DNA from: DATIXJ01 sp035518715
GTDB taxonomy: Bacteria; Bacteroidota; Ignavibacteria; UBA10030; SZUA-254
Direction: 5' to 3'
Length of the DNA stretch: 64,000 bases
Assembly: GCA_035518715.1 (NCBI GenBank)
Contig: DATIXJ010000027.1
Span: 105,517 to 169,516, forward strand
This document shows positions 8,287 to 16,254 of this stretch, piece after piece. The position numbers and the translations under genes were made by a program. Positions within the stretch are counted from its first letter, which is position 1, and each line of letters begins with the position of its first letter. The notes beneath the pieces were generated by a model. It was not told the DNA's origin. It did not search any database and was given only the letters and a program-made list of their open reading frames with translations.

Positions 8287-9357
8287 ATGAAAACACCAAC
8301 GATTCTCCTGACCCTGACAATTCTCACGGCTCCCGGATGCAAAAATCCGGACGGGAACAAGGCCGCGCCTGGCGACAATGCGATTGTTCGTTCATCAGGT
8401 GAGTCAAGCGACATCGCTTTGCAAACAAGCAAACCCATTCGTTGTATACTGCAGGACAAAAGAGGAAACTACTGGTTCGGCACTGACGGCGATGGAGTGT
8501 GTCGTTACGATGGAAAATCCCTTACTTGTCTTACGGAGAAAGACGGTTTGTGTAATAATCAGGTGCGGACAATTCAAGAAGATAATCTGGGAAATCTCTG
8601 GTTCGGCACCGGTGACGGTATTTGCCGCTATGATGGAAACACCTTCACGAAGTTTATGGAGAACGAAAGCCCGGGTAAGGTCTGGAAGGATGAACCCGGC
8701 GAACTCTGGTTCGGCTCCCGGGACGGGGCTTGCCGCTACGATGGCAGATCTCTCACCTGCTTTTCGCTCCCTGAGTCCGACAAGAAGTTTCCTCCTGCCA
8801 ATTCCTCAACTCCCTATTCGGTCTATAGTGTATTGGAGGACAAAAGCGGAAATCTCTGGCTGGGCACAGAGCAGAGAGGAGTGTGCCGTTACAACGGGAA
8901 CCGGTTTACGTACTTCACGGAGAAGGGTTTGAGGACAGCCGCAGTTCGCTGCATCTTCCAGGACAAACATGGAAACCTCTGGTTCGGCAATAATGGCGGC
9001 GGAGTCTACCGCTATGATGGAACAACTGTATCCAATTTTACCGAAGAACGAGGTTTGAGCAATCCGGACTTTGTAAAATCTCTCATCAGCAAACCGGGAA
9101 CTCTTGCCCGTGTGTGGACAATCGCCGAAGACAAAGACGGAAATCTCTGGTTTGGTACCATCGATGCGGGCGCCTGGCGGTTTGATGGGAAGTCCCTGAC
9201 GAATTTCACAACAAAGGACGGACTTGGGAGCGACGCCGTCTGGACAATCTATCGGGACAGGGCCGGAACCCTCTGGTTCGGTACGGACGGACGGGGTATC
9301 TACACGTTCGACGGGGGATCATTTCATCGTTTTGCAGGGAAAGGAAATGAGCGGTAA
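8287..9357 (+). CDS. Lipoprotein with seven two-component-regulator-type propeller repeats
   Basis: I choose the ATG at 8287 (356 residues) because it gives a lipoprotein signal: Lys, a hydrophobic stretch, then TAPGC as lipobox. The mature protein is made of seven repeats of about 40 residues, each with a GNLWFGT-like strand followed by G(V/I)CRYDG and a phenylalanine-containing strand. This is the Reg_prop motif known from the periplasmic sensor part of hybrid two-component systems. Seven units would close a single propeller. No kinase or response-regulator domain is attached, so it is probably a stand-alone ligand- or glycan-binding lipoprotein. It sits between a membrane protein and an attC-like site. 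Confidence 0.85.
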   Translation: MKTPTILLTLTILTAPGCKNPDGNKAAPGDNAIVRSSGESSDIALQTSKPIRCILQDKRGNYWFGTDGDGVCRYDGKSLTCLTEKDGLCNNQVRTIQEDNLGNLWFGTGDGICRYDGNTFTKFMENESPGKVWKDEPGELWFGSRDGACRYDGRSLTCFSLPESDKKFPPANSSTPYSVYSVLEDKSGNLWLGTEQRGVCRYNGNRFTYFTEKGLRTAAVRCIFQDKHGNLWFGNNGGGVYRYDGTTVSNFTEERGLSNPDFVKSLISKPGTLARVWTIAEDKDGNLWFGTIDAGAWRFDGKSLTNFTTKDGLGSDAVWTIYRDRAGTLWFGTDGRGIYTFDGGSFHRFAGKGNER

Positions 9358-9388
9358 TGAACAGTAACGGACACTGAGCTGCACGAAC

Positions 9389-9533
9389 GCATAACACATC
9401 ACTCACTCATCTGGTGAGGTGTGGTGGGGTCAAATGTTTGGCTCGATGGTTGGTGTTCGTTCATCGGCTCGCACACCCACGCCAGAAAAGCAAAAGCATA
9501 GTGCTCGCTGGGCGTGGTTGCGAAACGTTATGC
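9389..9533 (+). repeat. Integron attC-like site
   Basis: GCATAAC (9389-9395) and GTTATGC (9527-9533) are perfect complements that bound a 145-base element between two genes. A 7-bp stem, CCACGCC (9477-9483) with GGCGTGG (9511-9517), occupies the 3' half, in the same place as the inner stem of the site at 7455-7579. The cores deviate from the RYYYAAC/GTTRRRY consensus by one base each. Confidence 0.55.
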
Positions 9534-9565
9534 GTCAGGCCCCGGCGCTGAAATGAAAGCAGAAG

Positions 9566-10482
9566 ATGTTAACAGACGACAAAGTTAGAACAGCCGCCTT
9601 TGATTGGCTTGCGAAGCAAGCTGCTCTTCACGGTGAAGTTCTGCCAAGGAATCTCCTCCAGCACGGGTTCATCATCGAAGGAAAGCGGATTCCTTTGCTT
9701 TCTCCCCAAGGCATTTTCAGACCCGCGGTACTCCATGATGCCCCTCTTTCGATCGTAACTTCTCCCGACAGCCCGTACAATGATAGCTTCAGTCTGGATG
9801 GCCTGCTGCAGTACAAGTATCGCGGTACCAATCCTCGTCATCGAGACAACGTGGGATTGCGGGAAGCGATGAGGAATCACATTCCACTTATTTATTTCCA
9901 TGGCATTGCCCCCGAAAATATATTGCGGCCTGGCCGGTTTATATCTTCAGTGATGATCCGACGAATCTCACATTCACAGTGATCGTGGACGATGTCGCAA
10001 CCGTTACGATGCGAAGAGGAGAACAGCCCATTCAGGAGGTTCCCGATGAAGAAGCGCTCTTCAGCCGCAGAGCATACGTGACGAAACAAGTCCGACAACG
10101 ACTTCACCAGCAAGCTTTTCGTGCCCGGGTTCTCGCCGCTTACCGAGAGCAATGCGCGTGTTGCAGATTACGCCACGAACAGCTGCTGGACGCTGCACAC
10201 ATCATTCCCGATTCAGAACCTGAAGGTGAACCTGTTGTCAGTAATGGCATCGCACTCTGCAAGCTACATCATGCAGCGTTTGATGAATTATTTATCGGCA
10301 TTACACCCGACCACATTATACAAGTGAGACGCGACATCCTTGAGGAATTCGACGGCCCGATGTTATTGCATGGCCTTCAGGGATTGAATGGAAACAAAAT
10401 TGTCCTGCCGCGATCACTCAGGCACCAGCCGAATCGCGAATTTCTAGAGAGACGATTTATTCTTTTTAGGAATGCTGGATGA
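9566..10482 (+). pseudogene. HNH endonuclease gene interrupted by one frameshift
   Basis: Two overlapping frames, 9566-9982 and 9979-10482, together make one protein of about 305 residues. The first part (MLTDDKVRTAAFDWL..., then LLQYKYRGTNPRHRDNVGLREAM and YFHGIAP) is the N-terminal domain of a known family of putative HNH restriction-type nucleases. The expected continuation, KYIAAWPVYIFSDDP, is encoded in the next frame starting at about 9915, right after a CCCCCGAAAA run at 9909-9918. One missing base there explains the break. The second part carries the HNH core: CACC, LLDAAHIIPD and NGIALCKLHHAAFD. It is either a pseudogene or a sequencing error in the homopolymer. Confidence 0.85.
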
Positions 10483-10621
10483 TCCGCATTTTCGCACGGC
10501 ATGGTGAAAACGTCTTACGCGCAAAGCACCGATAGTCCGCGGCCTCAAACAAGGGTGGGCGAGACCGCGTGCTTACGCGAACGCTAGACGCTATAACATC
10601 AGGACTTAATGAGAGACTCAT

Positions 10622-11176
10622 ATGCCTCCACACTACGTCAAAACAATTCGTGAAGAGATCCTGTATGAATATGCGAAGCTGATCTCTCGGTCCGCATACG
10701 GAACTCTCCAGCGTGGTTTCATCACCGAACGGTTTCAGAAGCTCCGCGATGGTGAAATCACCATATCTGACACAATCCGAGAGTGGGAGCGCGAGCAACA
10801 ACTCCCGAAGGAATGCGTCTTCTGTGGTACGACCGACGACCTTACAACCGACCACCTCATCCCCATAAACCGGGGAGGCGACGATTCCGCGGACAATCTC
10901 GTGCTCTCGTGCCGGACCTGCAATTCTTCACGGGGAGACAAAGGTGTCTTTGAGTGGCTTGGACTGGAAAAGAAAGACCGTCTGCATCGACTGGTCGCAG
11001 GCAAATACCTGAAACAGCTCCTGACCGTTCACGAGAGAGGCCACACCCTGGAAATAAGCAAGAGTCAAGTCGGACAACTCTGTGCATCGTGCCCGTTACC
11101 AAAGGTGTGTGAACAGTGGGGAAAGAATGAGGAGCTCACTTGCTTCTGTCTGGAAAGTGTATTGCCATACAAATGA
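10622..11176 (+). CDS. HNH endonuclease family protein
   Basis: A 184-residue protein. The central HNH/McrA-type motif is clear: CVFCGTTDDLTTDHLIP at about residues 62-78, then GGDDSADNLVLSC and RTCNSSRGDKG. Two CxxC pairs bind a structural zinc and the DH pair supplies the catalytic histidine. The C-terminus has four further cysteines (CASCPLPKVC and ELTCFC), suggesting a second metal site. It is unrelated in sequence to the HNH protein just upstream. Its biological role (defence, homing or repair) cannot be told from context. Confidence 0.85.
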   Translation: MPPHYVKTIREEILYEYAKLISRSAYGTLQRGFITERFQKLRDGEITISDTIREWEREQQLPKECVFCGTTDDLTTDHLIPINRGGDDSADNLVLSCRTCNSSRGDKGVFEWLGLEKKDRLHRLVAGKYLKQLLTVHERGHTLEISKSQVGQLCASCPLPKVCEQWGKNEELTCFCLESVLPYK

Positions 11177-11436
11177 TTCACTTGCCACTGCTGCGACCTT
11201 CAGCGGAAAATACGATGCTTGGTCACGTACGTCTTTCCAAACAAAATGGTGCTGTGTTGTCGGGCGAGACTTTGTACTCTATTGGGCTTCAACCAAGTAT
11301 CCGGAGCCGTGCAATCGCCAGGGGAGTGCGGCTGGAAATCAACCGACGCTTTGCGATTGCGCAAGTTCTTTGATTACTTTCTTCCAAAGAAAGTAACAAA
11401 AGAGATTTCCAGTTCTGAATTTTAAGAAAGTCTTTC
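11177..11436. other. Spacer containing copy 1 of a dispersed palindromic repeat
   Basis: About 260 bases without a gene. The right half is repeat copy 1 (11301-11412), described separately. The left part (11177-11300) shows no recognisable feature. Confidence 0.5.
11301..11412 (+). repeat. Dispersed repeat, copy 1 (short form)
   Basis: A 112-base element that shares with 14959-15166 the blocks GTGCAATCGC, TGGAAATCAA, GCTTTGCGATT, CAAGTTCTTTG, and a perfect palindrome TTACTTTCTT-CCA-AAGAAAGTAA (11374-11396), then AGATTTCCAG. Both copies lie just upstream of a start codon and in the same orientation. Confidence 0.8.
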
Positions 11437-11946
11437 ATGGACATCCTCGGCAAAAGTCCCATCCCAATTCCAATGTTTATTGTCGGAAAGCTGGCGTTTC
11501 TCGCCTGCGCACTCTTCATTTTCATCAGATCCATTGGCGTTGACTCAATGCTCTTCGAATCCGCCTTTACCCGACAAATGGGCCTCATATTCTATGTCGG
11601 CGGATTAATTATTGTCATCGCCGCTCTTCTCCAACTCGGTCAATCTGCCGCAGTAGGAATTCCCGCAGGAAATACTGAACTTAAGACACACGGTCTCTAC
11701 AGTCTTTCCAGGAATCCGGTCTACACCGGCGCGTTCATCATGTGCATCGGATCATGCCTGTACTCTCTGCATCTCATCAATCTCTTCCTTCTTGTTCTTA
11801 CCGTCGCCATTCATCACTGGATCATCATCCGGGAAGAGGTATTCCTTGAGCAGCGGTTTGGGCGGAAATGGAACGATTACAATCAACGGGTTCCGAGATA
11901 CATTGGCAGAATCAAACGAGGTGAGATTCGCGGCAAGAGCGAATAG
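11437..11946 (+). CDS. Isoprenylcysteine carboxylmethyltransferase (ICMT/PEMT)-family membrane methyltransferase
   Basis: A 169-residue protein with four or five hydrophobic segments. The family signature sits in the C-terminal half: HGLYSLSRNPVYTG, then a hydrophobic hairpin, then REEVFLEQRFGRKWNDYNQRVPRYIG, which together form the SAM and lipid-substrate site of ICMT/phospholipid methyltransferases. Bacterial members methylate unidentified lipids or small hydrophobic molecules. It starts 24 bases after the palindromic repeat; a ribosome-binding site is not obvious. Confidence 0.87.
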   Translation: MDILGKSPIPIPMFIVGKLAFLACALFIFIRSIGVDSMLFESAFTRQMGLIFYVGGLIIVIAALLQLGQSAAVGIPAGNTELKTHGLYSLSRNPVYTGAFIMCIGSCLYSLHLINLFLLVLTVAIHHWIIIREEVFLEQRFGRKWNDYNQRVPRYIGRIKRGEIRGKSE

Positions 11947-11996
11947 CACGCAGCAACACGACGATGGATAATATTTTTTCAATCTCGAGCGTTCCT

Positions 11997-12716
11997 ATGA
12001 TCCGAAGCTTTGTGCTTCTCATTTTCGCGTTGGCTCAATTCAACTTCTCTGCCGATTCACAGAGTAGTGCGCAAGCGCCACCCAATGGATTTCGCAGTGC
12101 CGGTGAAATCAGACTTACATTCAGTTCAAATGGGGTGGATGGCAAACTCATCTTGCTTATCGACAACCGGCTGCCGGAGGAAATACCTGCCTGGGACTAT
12201 CTCGATTCCGTCGGAGATCCTTCTGCATTGCAAAATGCTGCCTTGATCATCCTCGGTCAAGATGGCGATACCATCGTCACTGAACTTCTGGAGAGGCCAT
12301 CTGCTTGGTTTCAGATAACAGACTCAATACCGGATTCTCCCACCTGGATGGCAATAACAGTGGATTATTCCTCTGGTATGGGTTCATACAACGGTCCCAT
12401 TACTTCCTTTCTAGGCGTTAAGAATGCGAAAATAGAGTGGCTGGAAGTTTCCAATGTTGCCACCAATCAGCGAGAAAGGATCTTCCTCATGCGATCGCTC
12501 AAAACGCAGTGGAGGTTAGTACAGAACGATCCTCCCTACCTGCTTCAAGCGGCTTGTCGGCCGGATTTTGACAAGGGTCTAGATTCGTTTAAGTTGATTT
12601 TTACACGCGATTCGTTGAAAGGGTCAGGGTGGTTTAAATCTGAGCGAGTTGAAAGCGGTTTTTTGGAATTTGAAGATGAGAGTGATTTTCCACCCGAATC
12701 AAAATTTCCAGAATAG
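11997..12716 (+). CDS. Secreted protein of unknown function
   Basis: I do not recognise the family. Starting from the ATG at 11997 gives 239 residues and a good signal peptide (MIRSFVLLIFALAQF followed by a polar NFSADSQS region). An alternative ATG at 11964 would add 11 residues before it; neither has a clear ribosome site. The mature part is rich in beta-strand patterns and in serine, proline and aspartate, without conserved motifs, cysteine pairs or membrane anchors. Likely a periplasmic or extracellular protein in the cassette-like region. Confidence 0.6.
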   Translation: MIRSFVLLIFALAQFNFSADSQSSAQAPPNGFRSAGEIRLTFSSNGVDGKLILLIDNRLPEEIPAWDYLDSVGDPSALQNAALIILGQDGDTIVTELLERPSAWFQITDSIPDSPTWMAITVDYSSGMGSYNGPITSFLGVKNAKIEWLEVSNVATNQRERIFLMRSLKTQWRLVQNDPPYLLQAACRPDFDKGLDSFKLIFTRDSLKGSGWFKSERVESGFLEFEDESDFPPESKFPE

Positions 12717-12769
12717 TTCGCCTGAGCGATGTGGTGCGACTGGGGACCATGGCGTGAAGGAGAATGACA

Positions 12770-13207
12770 ATGAATGAAGTAATGTCAGCTTGCGGCATTA
12801 TCTGCTCGAATTGTGCCGCATACGTTGCCGCCTCCAAAGGGCTTGATGACCGGAAGGAGGCCGCTGAGGCATGGAGCAGAATCTACGGATTTCAAACGGC
12901 TCCGGAGAAAATGTCATGCGGCGGGTGCCTCGGTTCCGACGACAAGATCTTTCACACGAGTATCAAATGCTCTGCCCGTCGCTGCTGCCTGACCAAAGGC
13001 CTCAAGAGCTGTGCGGAGTGTCCGGAAGAATCGTGTGAACTCCTGGCGAGAGCGCAGTCGATTTGGGATCCTGTTCCTGAAATTTGTGCGAAGTTGTCTC
13101 CGTCCGACTTTGAAAAATACGCCCAACCCTATTGCGGTGTCCGGGAGCGATTTGAGGCGGCACGGCGGGCGTTCAGATCGCGTAACAAACAAAGTGATTG
13201 CCACTAG
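12770..13207 (+). CDS. DUF3795 cysteine-rich protein
   Basis: A 145-residue protein. The ribosome site AAGGAG at 12757-12762 has a 7-base spacing to the ATG at 12770, which decides against the nearer ATG at 12764. The N-terminus CGIICSNCAAYVA and later CGGCLGSDD, KCSARRCCLTKGLKSCAECPEESC are the spaced cysteine clusters of DUF3795 proteins, likely to bind zinc or an iron-sulfur cluster. These proteins are common in anaerobes and have no assigned reaction. It is a single gene with no partner visible. Confidence 0.85.
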   Translation: MNEVMSACGIICSNCAAYVAASKGLDDRKEAAEAWSRIYGFQTAPEKMSCGGCLGSDDKIFHTSIKCSARRCCLTKGLKSCAECPEESCELLARAQSIWDPVPEICAKLSPSDFEKYAQPYCGVRERFEAARRAFRSRNKQSDCH

Positions 13208-13223
13208 GGCAAGTGAGAAACCA

Positions 13224-13376
13224 ATGCCAGAGATGAAATCTACCTTCCTTGATTTCGTTCGACAAGTCGCAAATAGCGGCATCGATGAACTGTCTCGCTT
13301 GCACGAAGTGGCATTTGCGTTGCCCCCGGGTCGAGATTTTTCTGGATCAATTGCGGATATCCTGAAAAGATACTAG
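13224..13376 (+). CDS. Small ORF, possible 50-residue protein
   Basis: A short frame between DUF3795 and the MarC-like gene, starting 16 bases after the former and ending 16 bases before the latter. It encodes an amphipathic sequence beginning MPEMKSTFLDFVRQVA. There is no strong ribosome site and no recognised family. It may be a real small protein or filler; the spacing fits a gene but the coding evidence is weak. Confidence 0.3.
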   Translation: MPEMKSTFLDFVRQVANSGIDELSRLHEVAFALPPGRDFSGSIADILKRY

Positions 13377-13392
13377 ATTCGATGGATGAGTT

Positions 13393-13998
13393 ATGGAACT
13401 CCTGAAGACATTCCTTTTCCTGATCGCCGTTATTGATCCGCTGGGAACGATTCCAATCTTCCTGGTAGCGACGAAGCCGTTCGACAGGCCGATGAAACGC
13501 AAAATTGCCATCCGGGCAACGATGTTCGCTGCTTTGATACTCGTCTTCTTCATCGTTGCTGGACAACTCATCATGGAGGCGATGGAAATCTCCCTCTCTG
13601 CATTTCAGATATCCGGCGGAGCGATCTTGTTCCTCTTTTCGTTGACCATGGTTTTCGGGCACGGGGAAGCGCATGGCGAAACCCAGGCCGTTCCAAATCA
13701 TGAACATGTCACGATTTTTCCCATTGCGATGCCTTCCATAGCTTCTCCCGGAGCCATCATGGCGGTTGTCCTTCTCACCGACAACTATACGTTCTCCATC
13801 GGGCAGCAATTTATTACAACACTCATTCTCTTCCTCGTTCTCATTCTGACTTGCGGTGTTCTACTGGCCGCGAGAAAAATTCAGGAAAAGGTCGGTGACA
13901 CGGGAATTACCGTCATCAGCAAGATCATGGGTCTGATTCTCGCTTCGTTTGCCGTGCAGAACGTCCTGACAGGAATCAAGGCATACTTCAGGCTCTGA
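13393..13998 (+). CDS. MarC family integral membrane protein
   Basis: A 201-residue protein with six hydrophobic segments. It shows the MarC/UPF0056 hallmarks: AVIDPLGTIPIFL in the first segment, a charged loop with RKIAIRATMFA, QISGGAILFLFSLTMVFG, and IFPIAMPSIASPGAIMAVVLL in the second half, an internal duplication with a proline-glycine signature. The function in bacteria is unsettled; an early link to multiple antibiotic resistance in E. coli was withdrawn. Length is normal. Confidence 0.92.
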   Translation: MELLKTFLFLIAVIDPLGTIPIFLVATKPFDRPMKRKIAIRATMFAALILVFFIVAGQLIMEAMEISLSAFQISGGAILFLFSLTMVFGHGEAHGETQAVPNHEHVTIFPIAMPSIASPGAIMAVVLLTDNYTFSIGQQFITTLILFLVLILTCGVLLAARKIQEKVGDTGITVISKIMGLILASFAVQNVLTGIKAYFRL

Positions 13999-14060
13999 TG
14001 CGGGTTTATCGGGGCGGGTACGTTGCCGTAAATTCTCAACTCCTCACCGGAAAAAGTACA

Positions 14061-14486
14061 ATGAAACAATCAGCAAAAACCTCAGGCTATTCCGGGACAC
14101 CCTTGGCAAAAAAGCTCGGCATCAAGAGCAATTTCAGGGTTCGACTCGTGAATCAGCCGGATCACTACTTCGATCTCTTTACCGATCTGCCGGAAGATCT
14201 CAAGGTTGTGACCGACAGGAAATCAAAAAAGAATCTGATTCACTATTTTACGACGAGTGCTTCACGGCTGGAATCGGACATCAAACAATTGCGGAATGAG
14301 ATCGAAGAAGACGGGTCAATATGGATATCCTGGCCGAAGCTGAGCGCGAACCTCAAGACTGACCTCAATGAAAATATCGTACGCGACATCGCACTCAGAA
14401 ATAAACTGGTGGACGTGAAAGTCTGCGCGGTCGATGAAACCTGGTCGGCGCTGAAGCTCGTTATCCGTCTTAAAGATAGAAAATAA
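14061..14486 (+). CDS. DUF3052 family protein
   Basis: The ATG at 14061 gives 141 residues beginning MKQSAKTSGYSGTPLAKKLGIK, the typical N-terminus of DUF3052 proteins; upstream in-frame codons would only add unconserved sequence. The C-terminal part has GSIWISWPK and ENIVRDIALRNKLVDVKVCAVDETWSALK, also typical of the family. A soluble cytoplasmic protein without a known reaction. In other bacteria it is often a single small gene, as here. It lies 62 bases after the MarC-like gene. Confidence 0.85.
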   Translation: MKQSAKTSGYSGTPLAKKLGIKSNFRVRLVNQPDHYFDLFTDLPEDLKVVTDRKSKKNLIHYFTTSASRLESDIKQLRNEIEEDGSIWISWPKLSANLKTDLNENIVRDIALRNKLVDVKVCAVDETWSALKLVIRLKDRK

Positions 14487-14537
14487 TATCACCCTCACAT
14501 CAGAGGGGCATCGTTCATTTGAATAAGGAGTTCATTT

Positions 14538-14906
14538 ATGTCCTTCGGAAAGACAACGCCCATTCTGCGCATATTCGATGAAGCCAGAGCTAAGGAATTT
14601 TATATCGGTTTCCTCGGATTCGAGATCGATTGGGAACACCGCTTTGAACCCGGTACGCCGATCTACATGCAGATCTCGAAGGACGGATGCGTTCTCCATT
14701 TGTCGGAGCATCACGGCGACGGATGTCCGGGCGCAGTAATGAGGATTCAGACCAATGAACTCGACAAGTTTCACGCCGAACTCACTGCCAAAAATTACAA
14801 ATATTACCGCCCCGGCATACAGAAAATGGAATGGGGTACCCGGGACATGACGGTCCAGGACCCCTTCGGCAACAAGCTGACATTTACCGATGCAATCAGC
14901 ACCTAA
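14538..14906 (+). CDS. Glyoxalase/bleomycin-resistance/dioxygenase superfamily protein
   Basis: A 122-residue protein with an excellent ribosome site (AAGGAG, seven bases before the ATG). The two beta-alpha-beta-beta-beta modules of the vicinal-oxygen-chelate fold are recognisable: FYIGFLGFEIDWEHRFE with VLHLSEHHGDG in the first half, and WGTRDMTVQDPFGNKLTF in the second. HLSEH and the late E/D positions may supply metal ligands. Members of this subgroup bind bleomycin-like drugs or small metabolites and are frequent cargo of integron cassettes. Confidence 0.9.
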   Translation: MSFGKTTPILRIFDEARAKEFYIGFLGFEIDWEHRFEPGTPIYMQISKDGCVLHLSEHHGDGCPGAVMRIQTNELDKFHAELTAKNYKYYRPGIQKMEWGTRDMTVQDPFGNKLTFTDAIST

Positions 14907-15206
14907 ACATACACCTTTTACGCTCTTGAGATGGGGAGGACTGAGTATTCCAGAATATGCGGGGCTGTGCAATCGCTAGCGTTGTGCGTTTGGAAATCAA
15001 TCCCCGCTTTGCGATTCCGACGGAATAGCATACAGGTCGTGTTCGCTCATTGCTTGAGCGTCGGAATCGCGCTGAACCTAAGCCGGCCGCATCGAAGCCG
15101 TGTGTTGCGATTGCACAAGTTCTTTGGTTACTTTCTTCCAAAGAAAGTAACAACAAAGATTTCCAGGCGATTTGATTTTAACATCCAGACTTAGGAAAAG
15201 CTCACC
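14907..15206. other. Spacer containing copy 2 of the dispersed repeat
   Basis: Exactly 300 bases between the glyoxalase-like and DUF1697 genes, mostly filled by repeat copy 2 (14959-15166). No gene is supported here. Confidence 0.5.
14959..15166 (+). repeat. Dispersed repeat, copy 2 (long form with 96-base insertion)
   Basis: The outer parts match copy 1 (11301-11412) block by block, ending in the same palindrome TTACTTTCTT-CCA-AAGAAAGTAA (15128-15150). Compared with copy 1 it has 96 extra bases (15017-15112) flanked by the direct repeat TTGCGATT (15009-15016 and 15105-15112). The extra part folds back on itself through ATTCCGAC (15014-15021) and GTCGGAAT (15060-15067). Confidence 0.8.
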
Positions 15207-15770
15207 ATGAAAACATATATCGCCCTCTTCAGGGCCATCAATGTCGGCGGAAAGAACGCCCTGCCAATGAAAGAGCTTGCCGTTCTTCTGCAGAAACTTG
15301 GCTGCGTGGATGTCCGAACGTATATTCAGAGCGGCAACGTCGTTCTGACATCCGCGGAGAAGAGTCCGGAACGCCTTTCCGTCCAGATCAGCAAGAACGT
15401 GAAGGCAAACTTCGGATTTGATCCGACGCTGAAGCTATTGGAAGCGCGGGAATTAGAGACAGCAATCTCGAACAACCCATTCCCGGAAGCAGCAAAGACG
15501 CCCGAGTATTTGCACGCCGGATTTCTCCTCCAGAAGCCGGTCAAACCCGATCTGCAGAAACTCGAGTCGCTGAAGCAGAACGGAGAGCGATTTCAGCTGA
15601 AGGACAAAATATTTTATTTGCACGCACCGAAGGGAGTCGGCAAGTCGAAACTGGCCGCAAGCAGTGAGAAGCTGCTTGGCGTACCGATGACTGATCGCAA
15701 CTGGCGGACGGTATGTAAGATCAGGGATATGGCGAGGGAGATCAACGAACGCCGTGCGAGCAGTCGATGA
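15207..15770 (+). CDS. DUF1697 family protein
   Basis: A 187-residue soluble protein. The N-terminus YIALFRAINVGGKNALPMKEL and VRTYIQSGNVVL are diagnostic of DUF1697; a later YLHAPKGVGKSKLA and the terminal RNWRTV are also conserved. The fold is ferredoxin-like, and no reaction is established. Proteins of this family are among the common passengers of environmental integron cassettes, in line with its position. Forty-two bases after the stop a GCCTAAC heptamer could be the 5' core of a lost attC. Confidence 0.9.
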   Translation: MKTYIALFRAINVGGKNALPMKELAVLLQKLGCVDVRTYIQSGNVVLTSAEKSPERLSVQISKNVKANFGFDPTLKLLEARELETAISNNPFPEAAKTPEYLHAGFLLQKPVKPDLQKLESLKQNGERFQLKDKIFYLHAPKGVGKSKLAASSEKLLGVPMTDRNWRTVCKIRDMAREINERRASSR

Positions 15771-16254
15771 ATGATATCGATATTGAAGATCCGAGGATGA
15801 AGACATATTCGTGCCTAACTGTTTAAACATACCAGCGGACAGTAATGAATAGGGTCAGACTTGAACGGAACCGATGGACTGGGTGTTCATTTCTTTGTTC
15901 CGCCAAAGAAATGAAGGAAAGTCCCGCGGATCGGGATCCCGCTCTTTCAAAAGTATTTTTGATGCGGGAAAAGGCGGCCGAAATCGAAACGCGCGATTCC
16001 TTCCCCTTCCGCACAATGCAGCTGCAAATCCGCTTTAAGAAGCAGAAACAAAGTGGATTTGTACCGCTTCGGATGGAATCTGTCCACCGCACAGCGCTCT
16101 CGATTTCGGTTCCTAACGCACTCATCCAAGAGGTAGGCATGAACGGGATTATGATGTATCGCATCGATTCAATTGTAACGCGTACTATGAGGCGTATTCC
16201 TGTCATCGTGGCCGAGTCTCAATCAATCATCAGTGAAATGCAAGGAGATCGAGA
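15771..16254. other. Non-coding stretch with palindrome and possible attC remnants
   Basis: About 480 bases without a supported gene. It holds GCCTAAC (15813-15819), an exact attC 5' core without a 3' partner; a perfect 10-bp inverted repeat CATTTCTTTG/CAAAGAAATG (15888-15897 and 15904-15913), similar in style to the palindrome of the dispersed repeat; and TCCTAAC near 16110. An open frame runs through it but has no start context or family. Confidence 0.45.

Noticed and set aside
10591..10597. CTATAAC before the second HNH gene as an attC 5' core
   Set aside because: No partner core occurs before the next start codon, so it is not evidence for a site.
11289..11588. Minus-strand frame with a peptide LLSLEESNQR-type stretch that recurs at 14896-15156
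   Set aside because: The similarity comes from translating the TTACTTTCTTCCAAAGAAAGTAA palindrome of the dispersed repeat, not from a conserved protein; the frame also runs into the ICMT-like gene.
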